Positions 18,690 to 26,595 are shown, numbered from the stretch's first letter. The stretch: 64,000 bases of DNA from Metabacillus idriensis (GCF_009674765.1 NZ_WKKF01000013.1:1-64000); one strand, 5' to 3'. Numbers and translations are program-made. The notes: generated by a model not told the origin, from the letters alone.

Positions 18690-18755
18690 ATCACAATAGG
18701 TAAGAAAAATATTTAAATCCTATATATAGTGGCTTATAATGATCCCTCGACTTCA

Positions 18756-20255
18756 CTATATCAACATGTCCTCGATAGTAGGGTCTACTCCTGCGTCTAT
18801 CAGTTTATCAACTAACCGTTTCATATTAAAACGATTCTTGTTATACGATACCTCATACAGTATTTTTGCTGATATTTCTTGTGAAACATATGTAAGGTTG
18901 TCACTAATTACATTGTACGCAACCTCTCCAAAATTATCATAATCATCCCAATGACGACATACGTTTAAGTATTCATTCTCTATCATCTTGAGAGTCTCAA
19001 TTGCCCTTTTCTCATCAGTTTTTATGAATGTTATTATTGCAGATACCATGTTTGGAATTTCAAGAATTGCTTGACAAAGATTAATCGCATTCAGTCCATA
19101 AATATAGTTTTCTACATCATCATCATAAACTCTATTATTAATTTTTGTAGATACTAATTCCTTACGTTCCTTGTTTTGATGATAGTCAATTGCTTTTTCA
19201 ATACCTTGTAGTAAATGCCCTGCATCTGAATAACGTACACTAGGATTTTCATTTTTCGCTTTTTCCACAGGATTCCTTAAGAAATGCTTACTATCTCTTG
19301 GATCCCCAGTCATAAGGAAGTTAATCAGACTACCAAGTGAGTATACATCACTTCTCTTATCTCCCTCTTTTAGCTGCATGAATTGCTCAGGTGCACAGTA
19401 ATAGTATTGTCCCATTGAATGAGTTCTCATAGTCCTATGCGAGTGAAACATATCCAAATCTTTACCTAAACCAAAGTCTGAAATTTTAAGTTGTCCATGG
19501 AACAACAAGACATTATTGGGACTGATATCACGATGAATGATATTGCGGTCATGAACTGTCTTCATAATGTATAATATCTGACGAATCATTACCAACTTTG
19601 TATTTTCGTTATGTTGATTATTTATTACAAATTCTTCTAAAGTTGATTCAGCTTCTTCCATAGTGTAGGAATAGTCAGACTCATTGAATTCATTTACTTC
19701 AATCACACCTACTAAATCTGATAAACTTCTTGTCAAATCAAACTCTCGCTTAAATCTATGTCTAATTCCAATAAAAGCCTTAAAATCATCTTTCAATTTT
19801 TTTACAATTAGTCCTGTTGAACGAGACTTGTATACGTTTGCAAAACCGCCTTCACCTATAAATTTCAAGTCGTTATCCTCAGAAATTAAAATATATTCAT
19901 TTCCACGCTTATGAAGTTTATATCCCTCAACACTTAACTCATTGTTTAGGTAGGTGACTATTTCATTTATTTTCTCAAGCGCCTGAACTTCATTTAATCC
20001 ATTATCAACCATTACAAAGCGCTTTGAAAGGATTAAGTTTAGGAACTCATCTAACCTATTATTATTCCATAGAATCTTTAAATTCTCTACTGTATGGAAC
20101 CATCGGGATGGAAATCCCTGACGGTAGACATCAGTAAAACCAAAATTTGTATTAAAAAAATGAACTATCTTTCCACCTGACTTATACGAGTAATAACCTG
20201 GAATGTCACCAATCAGTACTTCTGCTAGAGTTCTAATTCCTGCTTCACTTAGCAT
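18756..20255 (-). CDS. Ser/Thr protein kinase with unknown N- and C-terminal domains
   Basis: The 499-residue protein contains a complete eukaryotic-type kinase domain at about 130-380: glycine loop GEGGF (134-138), lysine pair at 152-153, catalytic HRDISPNN (241-248), DFG (260-262) and APE (288-290). All catalytic residues are present, so it should be active. The first 125 residues form an unrecognised domain and the last 120 an unknown helical one. No membrane segment or PASTA repeats are seen, so it is not a PrkC-type receptor. AAGGAGGG fixes the ATG at 20255; an upstream extension overlaps the preceding gene and is rejected. It lies 10 bp after the SEC-C gene in one operon. An abortive-infection role is a guess from context. 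Confidence 0.85.
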   Translation of the reverse strand: MLSEAGIRTLAEVLIGDIPGYYSYKSGGKIVHFFNTNFGFTDVYRQGFPSRWFHTVENLKILWNNNRLDEFLNLILSKRFVMVDNGLNEVQALEKINEIVTYLNNELSVEGYKLHKRGNEYILISEDNDLKFIGEGGFANVYKSRSTGLIVKKLKDDFKAFIGIRHRFKREFDLTRSLSDLVGVIEVNEFNESDYSYTMEEAESTLEEFVINNQHNENTKLVMIRQILYIMKTVHDRNIIHRDISPNNVLLFHGQLKISDFGLGKDLDMFHSHRTMRTHSMGQYYYCAPEQFMQLKEGDKRSDVYSLGSLINFLMTGDPRDSKHFLRNPVEKAKNENPSVRYSDAGHLLQGIEKAIDYHQNKERKELVSTKINNRVYDDDVENYIYGLNAINLCQAILEIPNMVSAIITFIKTDEKRAIETLKMIENEYLNVCRHWDDYDNFGEVAYNVISDNLTYVSQEISAKILYEVSYNKNRFNMKRLVDKLIDAGVDPTIEDMLI

Positions 20256-20265
20256 ATAGCCCTCC

Positions 20266-20886
20266 TTATACTGATTGGGCAACAGACTGAAGTCTGTATG
20301 TATTAAAATATTTACTAACAATATAATCAATATTATCAAGCACAACTCCTGAGTATTCAGCAATCAATTTCATTATCTCAAGCGTGCCATGTGATTCACC
20401 TTCCATAATATATTGACCGATAGATTGACCCATAACTAACTGAGCAGTAGCATCTAAATATTGTGATACCCCGTATTGATATTCGACTTGCTTTCCTGTC
20501 ACTACCGACTTGCCATATAGTACAGGTGGGAATTTAAAACCATCTTGTAGTGTGTTCATAATTGCAACATCTATTACCTCACCATCTAACTCAATCCATG
20601 AATGGTCAAATACATAGTCACCAACTTGAACTTCACCAAGTCTCACAACTGGATTATAACCCTTCTCAGTTAGTAGGATATGCACAATTGCAGATACTAA
20701 ATGACAACCCCCTTGATAATCATGCTTTGCTATAAAATCAAAAGTACCTCTAATTATGTCTTTAACTTGTTGCTCACACTCATGATTATCGATACCTACT
20801 GCCCAGTTCTTGCGCCAATTCAAACAGCACTTTTTATATTTCTTTCCACTTCCACATGTACAAAGGTCGTTTCTACTTACCCTCAT
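20266..20886 (-). CDS. SEC-C protein with a transglutaminase-like Cys-His-Asp pattern
   Basis: The 206-residue protein opens with a SEC-C zinc motif (NDLCTCGSGKKYKKCC; C9, C11, C20, C21). Its middle part contains GGCHLVSA (C61), FDHSWIEL (H95) and GEVIDVA (D106). The spacing and the HxWxE and D contexts resemble the Cys-His-Asp triad of transglutaminase/papain-like folds, including peptide-processing proteases. Catalysis is inference. Two near ATGs exist (20895 and 20886); the second has the better distance to AAAGG. It is co-transcribed with the kinase and may act on, or be regulated by, it. Confidence 0.75.
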   Translation of the reverse strand: MRVSRNDLCTCGSGKKYKKCCLNWRKNWAVGIDNHECEQQVKDIIRGTFDFIAKHDYQGGCHLVSAIVHILLTEKGYNPVVRLGEVQVGDYVFDHSWIELDGEVIDVAIMNTLQDGFKFPPVLYGKSVVTGKQVEYQYGVSQYLDATAQLVMGQSIGQYIMEGESHGTLEIMKLIAEYSGVVLDNIDYIVSKYFNTYRLQSVAQSV

Positions 20887-21422
20887 ATATCTCATCTACC
20901 TTTCTAATTTAAATCCTCTTTAAATATAGAAGCATATTCTAGCTTATGTAGTACATCTATCTTTTCCGCTAACCTAAATCATGCTATTGAAAGTATCATT
21001 AGGTTTTAATTTGGACCAGCCAATCATGGATATTCTCCAGATTATTATACTATGATTTTATCATTTTTATTTTGAAGAATTAGAAATTAAAAGGAAATAA
21101 TTACATTTTTTATAATAGTTTCAATATACAGGTCGTTTATGAAATAAGGTTTATGCAACAATCTGGCCTAAATGCTGAACAAAATTAAAATACACAGATT
21201 AGCTATCTGTTATTTTAGTTCATGATTCTTATTTTAAAAGGTATTATTATTTGTTCCAAAACTCGTCCTATTCTGAACACGCATCTTTTTGATTTGAATG
21301 AGACGTTTTTTATTGTTATAAATGAAATAAAACCCTGTTCATTATTCTATGTTCATTAACCCGTTTGGATTTATGTTATGTTACAATTATATCAGTTTGA
21401 AAAATAGAAAGAGTGATAATTG
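20887..21422. other. Non-coding gap between the SEC-C gene and the resolvase gene
   Basis: This 536-bp gap lies between divergent genes. It holds the second copy of the 25-bp motif (21156-21180) and two direct GTTCATT words near 21338-21356 close to the resolvase gene. This is where a resolution site would be expected. No credible gene is seen. Confidence 0.5.
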
Positions 21423-21977
21423 GTGTTAATTGGATATGCGCGTGTGTCGACAGGCTTGCAAAATTTAGATTTGCAAACAGATGCGTTAATGCAACATGGT
21501 TGTACGAAAATTTTTCACGATAAGATGAGTGGGACAAAAAAACAACGTCCTGGTTTAGAGGAAGCACTTCAGTATGCACGTGAAGGAGATACAATTGTCG
21601 TTTGGCGATTGGATCGACTAGGACGTAACATGCAAGATTTGATTCAAATTGTGAACAGCTTAAATGAACACGGTGTTGGCTTTCATAGTCTTCAAGAAAA
21701 CTTAACTATGGATAAAAGCAATGCAACGGGGCAATTGATGTTTCACTTATTCGCAGCGTTTGCTGAATTTGAAAGTAACCTGATCGAGGAACGCTCGGTT
21801 GCAGGACGAGCAGCTGCAAAAGCGCGTGGACGTCTAGGAGGGCGCCCGGAGAAGTATGGACCAAAAGATATTGAAATGATGAAAGCTTTAATTGAAAGTG
21901 GTACACCTATTAAAGATGTTGCGGAAAAGTGGGGCATATCTCGCACGACGATTTATCGCTATTTAGAAAAACTGTAA
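21423..21977 (+). CDS. Serine recombinase, resolvase/invertase type
   Basis: This 184-residue small serine recombinase resembles the Tn552/staphylococcal Bin resolvases. It has the catalytic YARVSTG (Ser9), the active-site arginines of WRLDRLGRN, and FAEFESNLIEERS leading to the long dimer helix. A C-terminal helix-turn-helix (DVAEKWGISRTTIYRYLEKL) follows. The start may be TTG 21420 or GTG 21423; the GTG gives MLIGYARVST, like the family. It is richer in GC than the surrounding cargo. A hairpin terminator lies 14 bp after the stop, followed by the right inverted end. Confidence 0.92.
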   Translation: MLIGYARVSTGLQNLDLQTDALMQHGCTKIFHDKMSGTKKQRPGLEEALQYAREGDTIVVWRLDRLGRNMQDLIQIVNSLNEHGVGFHSLQENLTMDKSNATGQLMFHLFAAFAEFESNLIEERSVAGRAAAKARGRLGGRPEKYGPKDIEMMKALIESGTPIKDVAEKWGISRTTIYRYLEKL

Positions 21978-21990
21978 ATCGGAAGAAATA

Positions 21991-22033
21991 AAGAAACCCA
22001 GCTAATCTTTTACTAAAAGATATCTGGGTTTAA
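21991..22033 (+). terminator. Resolvase gene terminator within the right cassette end
   Basis: AAACCCAG...CTGGGTTT hairpin with an inner TCTTTTACTAAAAGA stem. The same hairpin, inverted and degenerate, lies at 18556-18598 inside the left end. Confidence 0.7.
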
Positions 22034-22040
22034 AAGTTGG

Positions 22041-22063
22041 ATGTGCAAAATAACACTTAAAAT
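22041..22063 (-). repeat. Right inverted end of the nested cassette
   Basis: Inverse copy of 18527-18549 with one mismatch. The retron locus begins about 130 bp further on, outside the cassette. Confidence 0.75.
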
Positions 22064-22191
22064 TAGAGTAAAATATCTTCGAAAAAATCACATTTTAAGT
22101 AATAAACAGAAGAACTAGAAGAATGTTGAGATTTCTATGTTTTTTAAACTATTTAATAGAGATTTTAAATGAATGTTGCAAGAATATATAT

Positions 22192-22197
22192 TATAAT
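22192..22197 (+). promoter_or_regulatory. -10 box of the retron promoter
   Basis: TATAAT at 22192-22197 predicts a start near 22203-22204, exactly where the ncRNA's terminal inverted repeat begins. No strong -35 box is visible. Confidence 0.5.
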
Positions 22198-22202
22198 AAA
22201 TA

Positions 22203-22371
22203 TTGGAAAAGTAGGTTGTAATTGTTTTTTCGTGGTGAAATCGCTGCGATAATATTACAAAGTATAATATAGGCGCTCTGTTGCCTCTGCTCATCTACTA
22301 TTATTATTTTCACGTTATTTATCGTCTCTTTGCGCTTAATTAAAGAGGTAGAATTACACCTGCTTTTCCAA
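22203..22371 (+). ncRNA. Candidate retron ncRNA (msr-msd) with a1/a2 repeats
   Basis: TTGGAAAAGTAGGT-(T)-GTAATT at 22203-22223 pairs with AATTAC-ACCTGCTTTTCCAA at 22352-22371. This gives 20 pairs including one G-U and one bulged base (T22217). Such a1/a2 repeats enclose every retron ncRNA. The enclosed 128 nt contain hairpins such as AGGC-GCTCTGTT-GCCT and a longer pairing of CGATAA with TTATCG, expected of msr and msd. The ncRNA ends 24 bp before the reverse transcriptase start, the normal position. The branching G and the msd limits cannot be fixed by eye. Confidence 0.8.
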
Positions 22372-22395
22372 CGTTAAAATAGAGGGAAGTTAACA

Positions 22396-24129
22396 ATGCT
22401 TAATAGAATGAAACCTGAATTGGTTTGTGAAGACGATGCTATAAAAAGGAAATTTAAAAATTTAGAAAATTTTGAAGATGTCGCCCGCATGTTGGAGATA
22501 CCTGTAAAAAAATTGAGGGAAATTATAGTCCTCTCAAAAAAAAATAATTATATAACATTTAAGATAAAGAAAAAAAACGGGAATGATAGAACAATTCATG
22601 CTCCGAATAAGAACTTATCGATTTTACAAAAGAAATTTTCTTACATTTTATCCTTGGTCTATAATAATCATTTAAGTGCACATGGTTTTATCAAAGATCG
22701 TAGTATTGTATCTAATGCTACTCAACATATAAAACAAAGATATGTATTGAATTTCGACTTAGAAGACTATTTCGAAAACATAAACTTTGGTCGTGTAAGG
22801 GCAATGTTTATTCATTATTTCGGTTTCAATGAAGCTGTTGCTTCTACTTTATCAAATATATGTTGCCACCATGATGGTTTTTTACCTCAAGGTGCAGCAA
22901 CTTCTCCGGCAATATCTAATATTTTATCATTTAAATTAGATAAAGATCTTACTAAGTTGGCGAGAAAGCATCACTGCATTTATAGTAGATATGCAGATGA
23001 TATTACTTTTTCGACTAAAAAGAATCAGTTTCCAAAGGATATTGCATTTATTGAAAACTCTTCAGTCCAACTTTCAAATGAAGTAATCAAAATTGTCAAA
23101 GGCAATGGTTTTTTCATAAATGAGAATAAAACTAGATTAAATAATAATAAAGAACATCTATCTGTTACTGGAATTACAGTTAATGAAAAATTAAACGTTG
23201 AGAGAACATACATAAGAAAAATAAGGTCTATATTGCACTGTATTGAGAAAAACATTGATGATATCGAAGTAGCCAAAACAATGTTTAATGAAAAGTATAA
23301 GTTCCGCCAAAGGAAAGAAAATAAGAATCCTGATATGTTTGATGTTTTACGAGGAATGATCTCATATGTAGGTCAAGTAAAAGGAAAAGAAGATGAAGTT
23401 TTTTTGAAGTTAGCAAATAGGTATAATCGAGCAATAGAATTTTTTGATTTACCTTTAATAAAAATACCAGTTCCGAAGAAGAAATTTCAGGAAGATAACA
23501 CTTACGTTATTGAATCTTTAAATTATGATTATACATTTGGTGGAGAACGTCATTACTCTCTTGTTTCACAAGGGACAGGATTTATTTTAAAGGGTATTGG
23601 ATTAATAACAAATGAACATGTCTTGAAAGAATATATTGAAATGTTAGAATTGGGAGTTCAATATGACTCATCTGAAAACATTGTAATTCACAGATCAAAA
23701 TATTCTCACGAAAAACAGTATGCTAAATTGCTTTGTTATGACAAAATCAAAGACATTGCGATATTAAGCATAAAAGGTTTGGATATAAAAAAAGTTGGAT
23801 TTGATTACAATGTATCAATTGAACCAGATCAAGAGATTCAATTAGTGGGTTATCCGAATTTTAGAGAGAATATGGATATTAGTATAAAAAACGGAGTTAT
23901 ACTTGGAGAAAGATATACTGATAAGACTGGGTTTGTTAGCGAAAAACGTTTTGAGACAAGTGCTCACATATATGGCGGTAACAGTGGAGGCCCAGTTGTT
24001 AATATGGCAAATGAAGTAATAGCTGTTGCAGTAAAAGGCGCCACTGAAAATGGTGTTGTACCAAATGAAGTAATACCAATAAAAGAAGTTATTGATTTAG
24101 CAAAAAAGAACAAAATAATTACCACATAA
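22396..24129 (+). CDS. Retron reverse transcriptase fused to a trypsin-like protease
   Basis: Residues 1-330 form a retron reverse transcriptase. They contain the retron-diagnostic N107-A-x-x-H111 and V257-T-G259 motifs, the catalytic YADD at 199-202, the first aspartate D121 in NFDLEDYF, and PQGAATSPA at 164-172. Residues 380-577 form a trypsin/HtrA-like protease with the triad H408 (TNEHV), D453 (KDIAIL) and S530 (GGNSGGPV). Both halves look active. Retrons make a branched RNA-DNA molecule and use it to keep a toxic effector in check until phage infection; here the effector would be the fused protease. GAGGG is 8 bp before the ATG. It is a stand-alone gene with its own terminator. Confidence 0.92.
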   Translation: MLNRMKPELVCEDDAIKRKFKNLENFEDVARMLEIPVKKLREIIVLSKKNNYITFKIKKKNGNDRTIHAPNKNLSILQKKFSYILSLVYNNHLSAHGFIKDRSIVSNATQHIKQRYVLNFDLEDYFENINFGRVRAMFIHYFGFNEAVASTLSNICCHHDGFLPQGAATSPAISNILSFKLDKDLTKLARKHHCIYSRYADDITFSTKKNQFPKDIAFIENSSVQLSNEVIKIVKGNGFFINENKTRLNNNKEHLSVTGITVNEKLNVERTYIRKIRSILHCIEKNIDDIEVAKTMFNEKYKFRQRKENKNPDMFDVLRGMISYVGQVKGKEDEVFLKLANRYNRAIEFFDLPLIKIPVPKKKFQEDNTYVIESLNYDYTFGGERHYSLVSQGTGFILKGIGLITNEHVLKEYIEMLELGVQYDSSENIVIHRSKYSHEKQYAKLLCYDKIKDIAILSIKGLDIKKVGFDYNVSIEPDQEIQLVGYPNFRENMDISIKNGVILGERYTDKTGFVSEKRFETSAHIYGGNSGGPVVNMANEVIAVAVKGATENGVVPNEVIPIKEVIDLAKKNKIITT

Positions 24130-24204
24130 ATTCAAAACAATAATTAAAAGCGTACGATAAAATCAAATGAATTAAATGTTTAATACTGAGATAAATATCA
24201 ATCG

Positions 24205-24234
24205 AAAAAAGGTGGTTTTCTTCCACTTTTTTTT
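24205..24234 (+). terminator. Retron terminator
   Basis: AAAAAAGGTGG, a TTTTCTT loop and CCACTTTTTTTT, 75 bp after the reverse transcriptase stop. The rest of the 322-bp gap to the next gene has only the dyad at 24357. Confidence 0.75.
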
Positions 24235-24356
24235 ATGTTCAAATTTCGAGTTTATAATTGGAAAACTATTATAATACTTATTCTTGGAATATTCTAGCGA
24301 TATAAGAGAAAAGGAATATTAACTCAGTAAAAAATTAAAATGCTTGTTAGCGTTAC

Positions 24357-24388
24357 TAGGAAATTCTAAATATATGATAATTTCCCTA
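24357..24388. promoter_or_regulatory. Inverted repeat upstream of the MazF-like gene
   Basis: TAGGAAATT and AATTTCCCTA are arranged as a dyad about 14 bp apart, 64 bp before the next gene. It could be an operator for autoregulation. No promoter was assigned. Confidence 0.4.
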
Positions 24389-24451
24389 ATATTGTATTCA
24401 TATCATATACATTAAGATAAAATAGAATAATATTAATAAGGGGGAGCAGGA

Positions 24452-25159
24452 ATGAAGAAATTAAATAAAAAAGAATATAAGATACAGTTGGATGAAATAA
24501 AAGATATTAGTCCTATTCCACAGCTTAAAAGTGATCCAAATAGATTATTAGAATTTAAATTGTTATTAGATCAATTATTTAAAATAATGGTAGATTACAA
24601 ATTAGATTATGGTATGAAATGGTTACTAGGATTGGAAAGCTATATTCATGATAAAGAGAATAGGCCAACAAAATTCAATAAACATTTGGAAAGAGGTCAT
24701 GTAATTCTAGTTGAGTTATTTGGTCATTATAATAGAGAGCTCACTTTTGAGCATCCTGCGGTTGTTTTATATGATGAAATGACAGATGAGGGAAAAGGAG
24801 AAGGGTGGATTCTAATAGCACCCATTTCAACTCCATCATATGGTAATAATAATCCTTTACATATCGATTTAGATGAAAACGATGGCTTAAAACATGAATG
24901 TGCAGCTAGAGTTGATTCAATTAAAGTAATTGATAAAAGAAGAGTTCTATATCAATATTCTAAAGATGAGCAGAATGTGAAGATAAGACATAATAAATTA
25001 GATGAGATTGATCAAGCAATATTAGAGAATTATTTACCGAATACATTCACCAAAAATAAAGATTTAAAAATTGCATTAGAAAATGAAAGGAACAATCATA
25101 ACAAAACTAAAGCTGAGCTAGAATTGTTAAAACAACAAGTTAGAGTACCAACCACTTAA
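24452..25159 (+). CDS. MazF/PemK-like protein with N-terminal and coiled-coil extensions
   Basis: Residues 78-168 fit the MazF/PemK fold: RGHVILVEL (R81), HPAVVLYDE, a hydrophobic strand ending APIST (123-127), HIDLDENDGL, and the terminal VDSIKVIDKRRVL. The last corresponds to the LEQIRTIDKQRL segment of MazF. MazF-type proteins are sequence-specific RNases. At 235 residues it is twice the usual toxin length, with an 80-residue helical N-terminal part and a C-terminal coiled coil (ENERNNHNKTKAELELLKQQ). No protein antitoxin gene precedes it. GGGGGAGCAGG precedes the ATG. A small RNA gene starts 40 bp after its stop. Confidence 0.72.
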   Translation: MKKLNKKEYKIQLDEIKDISPIPQLKSDPNRLLEFKLLLDQLFKIMVDYKLDYGMKWLLGLESYIHDKENRPTKFNKHLERGHVILVELFGHYNRELTFEHPAVVLYDEMTDEGKGEGWILIAPISTPSYGNNNPLHIDLDENDGLKHECAARVDSIKVIDKRRVLYQYSKDEQNVKIRHNKLDEIDQAILENYLPNTFTKNKDLKIALENERNNHNKTKAELELLKQQVRVPTT

Positions 25160-25165
25160 AAATAC

Positions 25166-25194
25166 TTGATTTTTAGTGTTAAAAGATGTATAAT
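25166..25194 (+). promoter_or_regulatory. SigA promoter of the small RNA gene
   Basis: TTGATT (25166-25171), exactly 17 bp, TATAAT (25189-25194). This is the best promoter in the cargo and predicts a start near 25201. Confidence 0.8.
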
Positions 25195-25230
25195 TTAGCC
25201 AATAAGTCATATAATTACTTTGGGCCATAG

Positions 25231-25251
25231 CGCCCCGCGCAACTGAGCGCA
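25231..25251 (+). repeat. 21-nt repeat, copy 1
   Basis: Identical to 25283-25303. Its core GCGCAACTGAGCGC is a 4-bp stem with a six-base loop. Confidence 0.9.
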
Positions 25252-25282
25252 GCTTCAAGCGAAAAGAGTTTTGGGTTGTAAA

Positions 25283-25303
25283 CGCCCCGCGCAACTGAGC
25301 GCA
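25283..25303 (+). repeat. 21-nt repeat, copy 2
   Basis: Identical to 25231-25251; the interval between copies is 31 bp. It ends 3 bp before the terminator stem. Confidence 0.9.
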
Positions 25304-25365
25304 CATAAAAGTCCTCACTACTAAAGTGGGGACTTTTATTTTACTATTTAGGAGTTGAGAACACC

Positions 25366-26595
25366 TTGCACAATTGGAAGTCTAGAGATAAGGTTTTTGG
25401 ATACTTAGAAGATTATACAAATGTTGTTAAGGATCAAATTGATTCAGGTAAAACCCAAAATACTCTATTGAAGTCTTATGTATTTGAGAATTTTAATGAG
25501 AACTTAACTGAGCCTAATAAGAATGAAAATAAAAATAACTTATTTATAGATAATTTCGTTTTATCTAATTATATTGAGCATGAACAAATTGATGAAAACT
25601 TATATTCATTATCGAGATTAAAAGAAACTATTGGTTTCGTTGAAAAAATAGATAGTAGATTTTCTGTGATTTATTCAATAGATAATGCACGTAAATCTGA
25701 TGCACTTGCAAATTCTTTAATCAAAAAAAACCCATCATTAGATTCTCTTTGGATTTCTGGAAGAATGTTCGATTCGTTTTTAAATAAAATTAGAACGATG
25801 CACTCACCTAATCGATACATAAAAATGAAATTTGAATTTGATGCTTTTTTTGAAATTCCTCAGTTAAATAATATAACAAATGACAATATTTTGTTGGACG
25901 ATGCTTTCTTTGATGAAAAAAGAGTTACTACTATTACGATTAATAAAGAAGCACGTGAAATGGACGTTAATATAAAAAAAATAAGAGATATTTTCCCTGA
26001 ATTTTACTCTGTTTCTCTTTTAAAGCTTCCAAGTTTAATAGGAAAAGGTGGTCATGAATTTTATCAAAATGGAAAAGTTACTAACCGATCAAATAGCTTT
26101 AAGGATCACCGTACTCAAATTATAGATGTAGTAAGAGATTACAAAAATGTAACTGAAATTTTAGAAGATAATGTTTGGATAAATTTTGAAACAATTAAGA
26201 CTATAGATTCAAAACAATCCATAGGGTTTCAAGGAACTCCAGTTGTTTTTAAATTTAGCAATCCATTAAAAATAACTACTTTTTCTAATTTTGTGAATTA
26301 TACTTTTGAAAAAGGAAAACCTCCATTTAGGATATTAGGTAATCCTATCTGGATAAATGAACAAAGAGTTCACATATACGGTTTAGATTTACATATCTGG
26401 CAAGAAGTTATGTTAGATATGTCACCTGATGAATTTACAGTATTTATCCCTAGAGGAACTTGTGGAAATACGATACACCGTTTAGTTACTAATATACAAA
26501 GGTTTTTAGATCCAGGTGTGCAAGTGTTTGTTGGAAATAAAAAATACGACGATTTTATTTCAGATGTTATACAAGGAAGTGGTTTAAATGAGTGA
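25366..26595 (+). CDS. Unknown protein, first gene of a two-gene cargo operon
   Basis: I do not recognise this 409-residue protein. It has no signal peptide or membrane segment. The first 90 residues are polar and rich in Asn and Lys; the rest alternates beta-rich stretches. Possible landmarks are GKGGHEFYQNGK (about residue 226), the aromatic HIYGLDLHIWQEVML, and FIPRGTCGNTIHRLV near the C-terminus. The start is a TTG 11 bp after GGAG; no other start exists nearby. It lies directly behind the terminator of the small RNA gene and overlaps the nuclease-like gene by 8 bp, so the pair is co-translated. It may be the sensor or effector partner of that nuclease. Confidence 0.75.
   Translation: MHNWKSRDKVFGYLEDYTNVVKDQIDSGKTQNTLLKSYVFENFNENLTEPNKNENKNNLFIDNFVLSNYIEHEQIDENLYSLSRLKETIGFVEKIDSRFSVIYSIDNARKSDALANSLIKKNPSLDSLWISGRMFDSFLNKIRTMHSPNRYIKMKFEFDAFFEIPQLNNITNDNILLDDAFFDEKRVTTITINKEAREMDVNIKKIRDIFPEFYSVSLLKLPSLIGKGGHEFYQNGKVTNRSNSFKDHRTQIIDVVRDYKNVTEILEDNVWINFETIKTIDSKQSIGFQGTPVVFKFSNPLKITTFSNFVNYTFEKGKPPFRILGNPIWINEQRVHIYGLDLHIWQEVMLDMSPDEFTVFIPRGTCGNTIHRLVTNIQRFLDPGVQVFVGNKKYDDFISDVIQGSGLNE

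Larger units (their letters stand above)
18527..22063. mobile_element. Nested resolvase cassette with long imperfect inverted ends, no transposase
   Basis: A 23-bp sequence at 18527-18549 is repeated inverted at 22041-22063 with one mismatch. Just inside each copy lies a homologous hairpin (ACCCAG...CTGGG; 18556-18598 and 21991-22033), so related ends extend to about 75 bp. Weaker similarity continues outside. A 25-29 bp motif (GTTCAGCA...CCAGATTGTTG) also occurs inverted inside both ends, at 18661-18689 and 21156-21180. The cassette holds a kinase, a SEC-C protein and a serine resolvase but no transposase, so it would have to move in trans or be a remnant. Exact outer limits are uncertain. 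Confidence 0.65.
25201..25340 (+). ncRNA. GC-rich small RNA with two 21-nt repeats and a terminator
   Basis: Between the promoter and a strong intrinsic terminator (25307-25340; 12-bp stem AAAAGTCCTCAC/GTGGGGACTTTT) lie about 105 nt without an open frame. They contain two identical 21-bp repeats 52 bp apart (25231-25251 and 25283-25303). Each repeat is preceded by TTTGGG, so each unit can fold as GGG-loop-CCC followed by GCGC-AACTGA-GCGC. The GC-rich repeats stand out from cargo that is mostly A and T. The layout promoter, repeats, terminator, effector gene recalls type III RNA antitoxins. The function is unknown. Confidence 0.75.

Noticed and set aside
18739-18942. 67-codon open frame
   Set aside because: It is antisense to the kinase C-terminus and has no ribosome-binding site.
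20256-20363. Kinase N-terminal extension with a hydrophobic helix
   Set aside because: It overlaps the SEC-C gene in another frame, and AAGGAGGG places the start at 20255.
18535-22055. TGT...ACA ends of a Tn552/Tn402-type element
   Set aside because: The inverted repeat continues past TGT into the flanks and no direct target duplication is seen, so the true ends are not there.
25231-25303. Two identical 21-bp repeats separated by 31 bp, resembling a minimal CRISPR array
   Set aside because: Only two short repeats, no Cas genes, and the repeats lie inside a transcript with its own promoter and terminator; a structured small RNA explains them better.
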